From contig NC_068976.1 of assembly GCF_016808095.1 (NCBI RefSeq), forward strand, positions 16,827,663 through 16,891,662: DNA of 64,000 bases, written 5' to 3'. Under the pieces are notes generated by a model. The model was not told the origin of the DNA, ran no database searches, and saw only the letters and a list, made by a program, of their open reading frames with translations. The number at the start of each line of letters is the position of its first letter. The stretch's first letter is position 1. The position numbers and the translations under genes were made by a program. Source of the DNA: Vigna angularis (Eukaryota; Streptophyta; Magnoliopsida; Fabales; Fabaceae). Below, piece after piece: positions 63,388 through 64,000 of the stretch.

Positions 63388-64000
63388 GTAACTTCCTCGT
63401 TCAACCTTCTCTTTCATTGCATAGACTATTCTTCTGGTAATAGTTTTGGTTCACCGTATTAGACAGTGGTAGTCATCGTCATCGTTTGTCATGTTCCTTA
63501 CAATAATTTATATTATGTCACAATAGAGGAATCCAGAGTATCTTCACAACAAGACTTTTAGTGTATATCTGGTATAATTTTTAATTTTTTTTATAACATT
63601 TGCACTGAAATCAAAATAAAAATTTAAAGTATCTAAAGCAAGTCTCGAGATCTTTATTTTAAAAAAAAAAAATCACTTCCCAAAAGTAAAATTATAGATT
63701 TTTTTTATAAAATCCCAAAAAAAATATTTAAAATCTCAAAATAAAGTGTATAATCAGATAAAAATGATCCAAACGTGCCTAAGTCGACAGGTAAGCAATT
63801 CCGTAATCGATTTTTTCGAAAAGTAGGATAAGCATTAGATCCGTGAAAGTTAAGTAGGCCATGTTTCGTGTCCTATTCAGTTTTCTACACTTTCCAACAC
63901 CAGTTATAAAATAATAATATTTTCTACTTAATTCATCCTAAAACATTTTATATTTAACATAAAATTGTTATTTTATTGATTTTGGACGGAGGTTAAGGAA
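63388..64000 (+). other. P450 intron (incomplete)
   Basis: AT-rich sequence after the donor site with no sign of the second P450 exon, so the intron is at least 613 bp if the gene is intact. Alternatively, the gene could be a fragment with no second exon. Confidence 0.55.

Noticed and set aside
62971..63417. 148-codon open frame (-) opposite the P450
   Set aside because: Antisense to a clearly coding P450 exon.

Overview
The window is plant nuclear DNA from a dicot, most likely a papilionoid legume of the Phaseoleae type (medium confidence, from the protein families and repeat content; no species can be named). It is AT-rich, has spliced genes with GT/AG introns, long gene-free stretches and many repeats. 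Four ordinary genes are recognisable: an auxin response factor of the ARF5/MONOPTEROS type (+, 14 coding exons, 939 aa), a membrane-anchored SAM-dependent methyltransferase-like protein (-, 420 aa), a spliceosomal DEAH-box helicase of the PRP22/DHX8/DEAH5 type (-, 2 coding exons, 1201 aa) and the first exon of a CYP71-clan cytochrome P450 resembling CYP83 (+, cut by the window end).

Layout: 1-10.5 kb is intergenic, with a Mutator-like terminal-inverted-repeat element at the left edge, a small hairpin MITE, a long (TA)n/(TG)n microsatellite and the ARF5 upstream region. ARF5 fills 10.6-15.5 kb including an inferred long leader with small upstream ORFs. 15.5-19.5 kb is AT-rich spacer. The methyltransferase lies at 19.5-20.8 kb. 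20.9-27.3 kb is spacer with retrotransposon debris and a 341-bp copia-like solo LTR. The helicase occupies 27.4-31.3 kb.

33-54 kb is a gene cluster built by repeated segmental duplication. It holds seven small secreted cysteine-rich peptide genes, all on the minus strand, plus one truncated relic. They share a Cys spacing of C-x3-C-x3-C-x12-C-x3-C. One segment (about 38.06-41.57 kb) reappears at about 44.82-52.09 kb. The second copy is longer mainly because a 1482-bp TIR element and a 2590-bp LTR element inserted into it; the first copy preserves both empty sites.

43.5-61.4 kb carries four members of one family of large (about 1.3-2.6 kb) LTR-like sequences. They have TG...CA ends and, in three cases, 5-bp target-site duplications, so they look like solo LTRs. 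They contain conserved blocks resembling splice donors and acceptors and fast-changing internal repeats based on GGACGAACG or CTCGGTC. The P450 exon is at 62.5-63.4 kb.

The housekeeping genes have no evident functional link to each other. The cysteine-rich cluster is the accessory, fast-evolving part and the best place to look for new biology. All exon joins were made by eye from splice consensus, reading frame and family knowledge; no searches were run.
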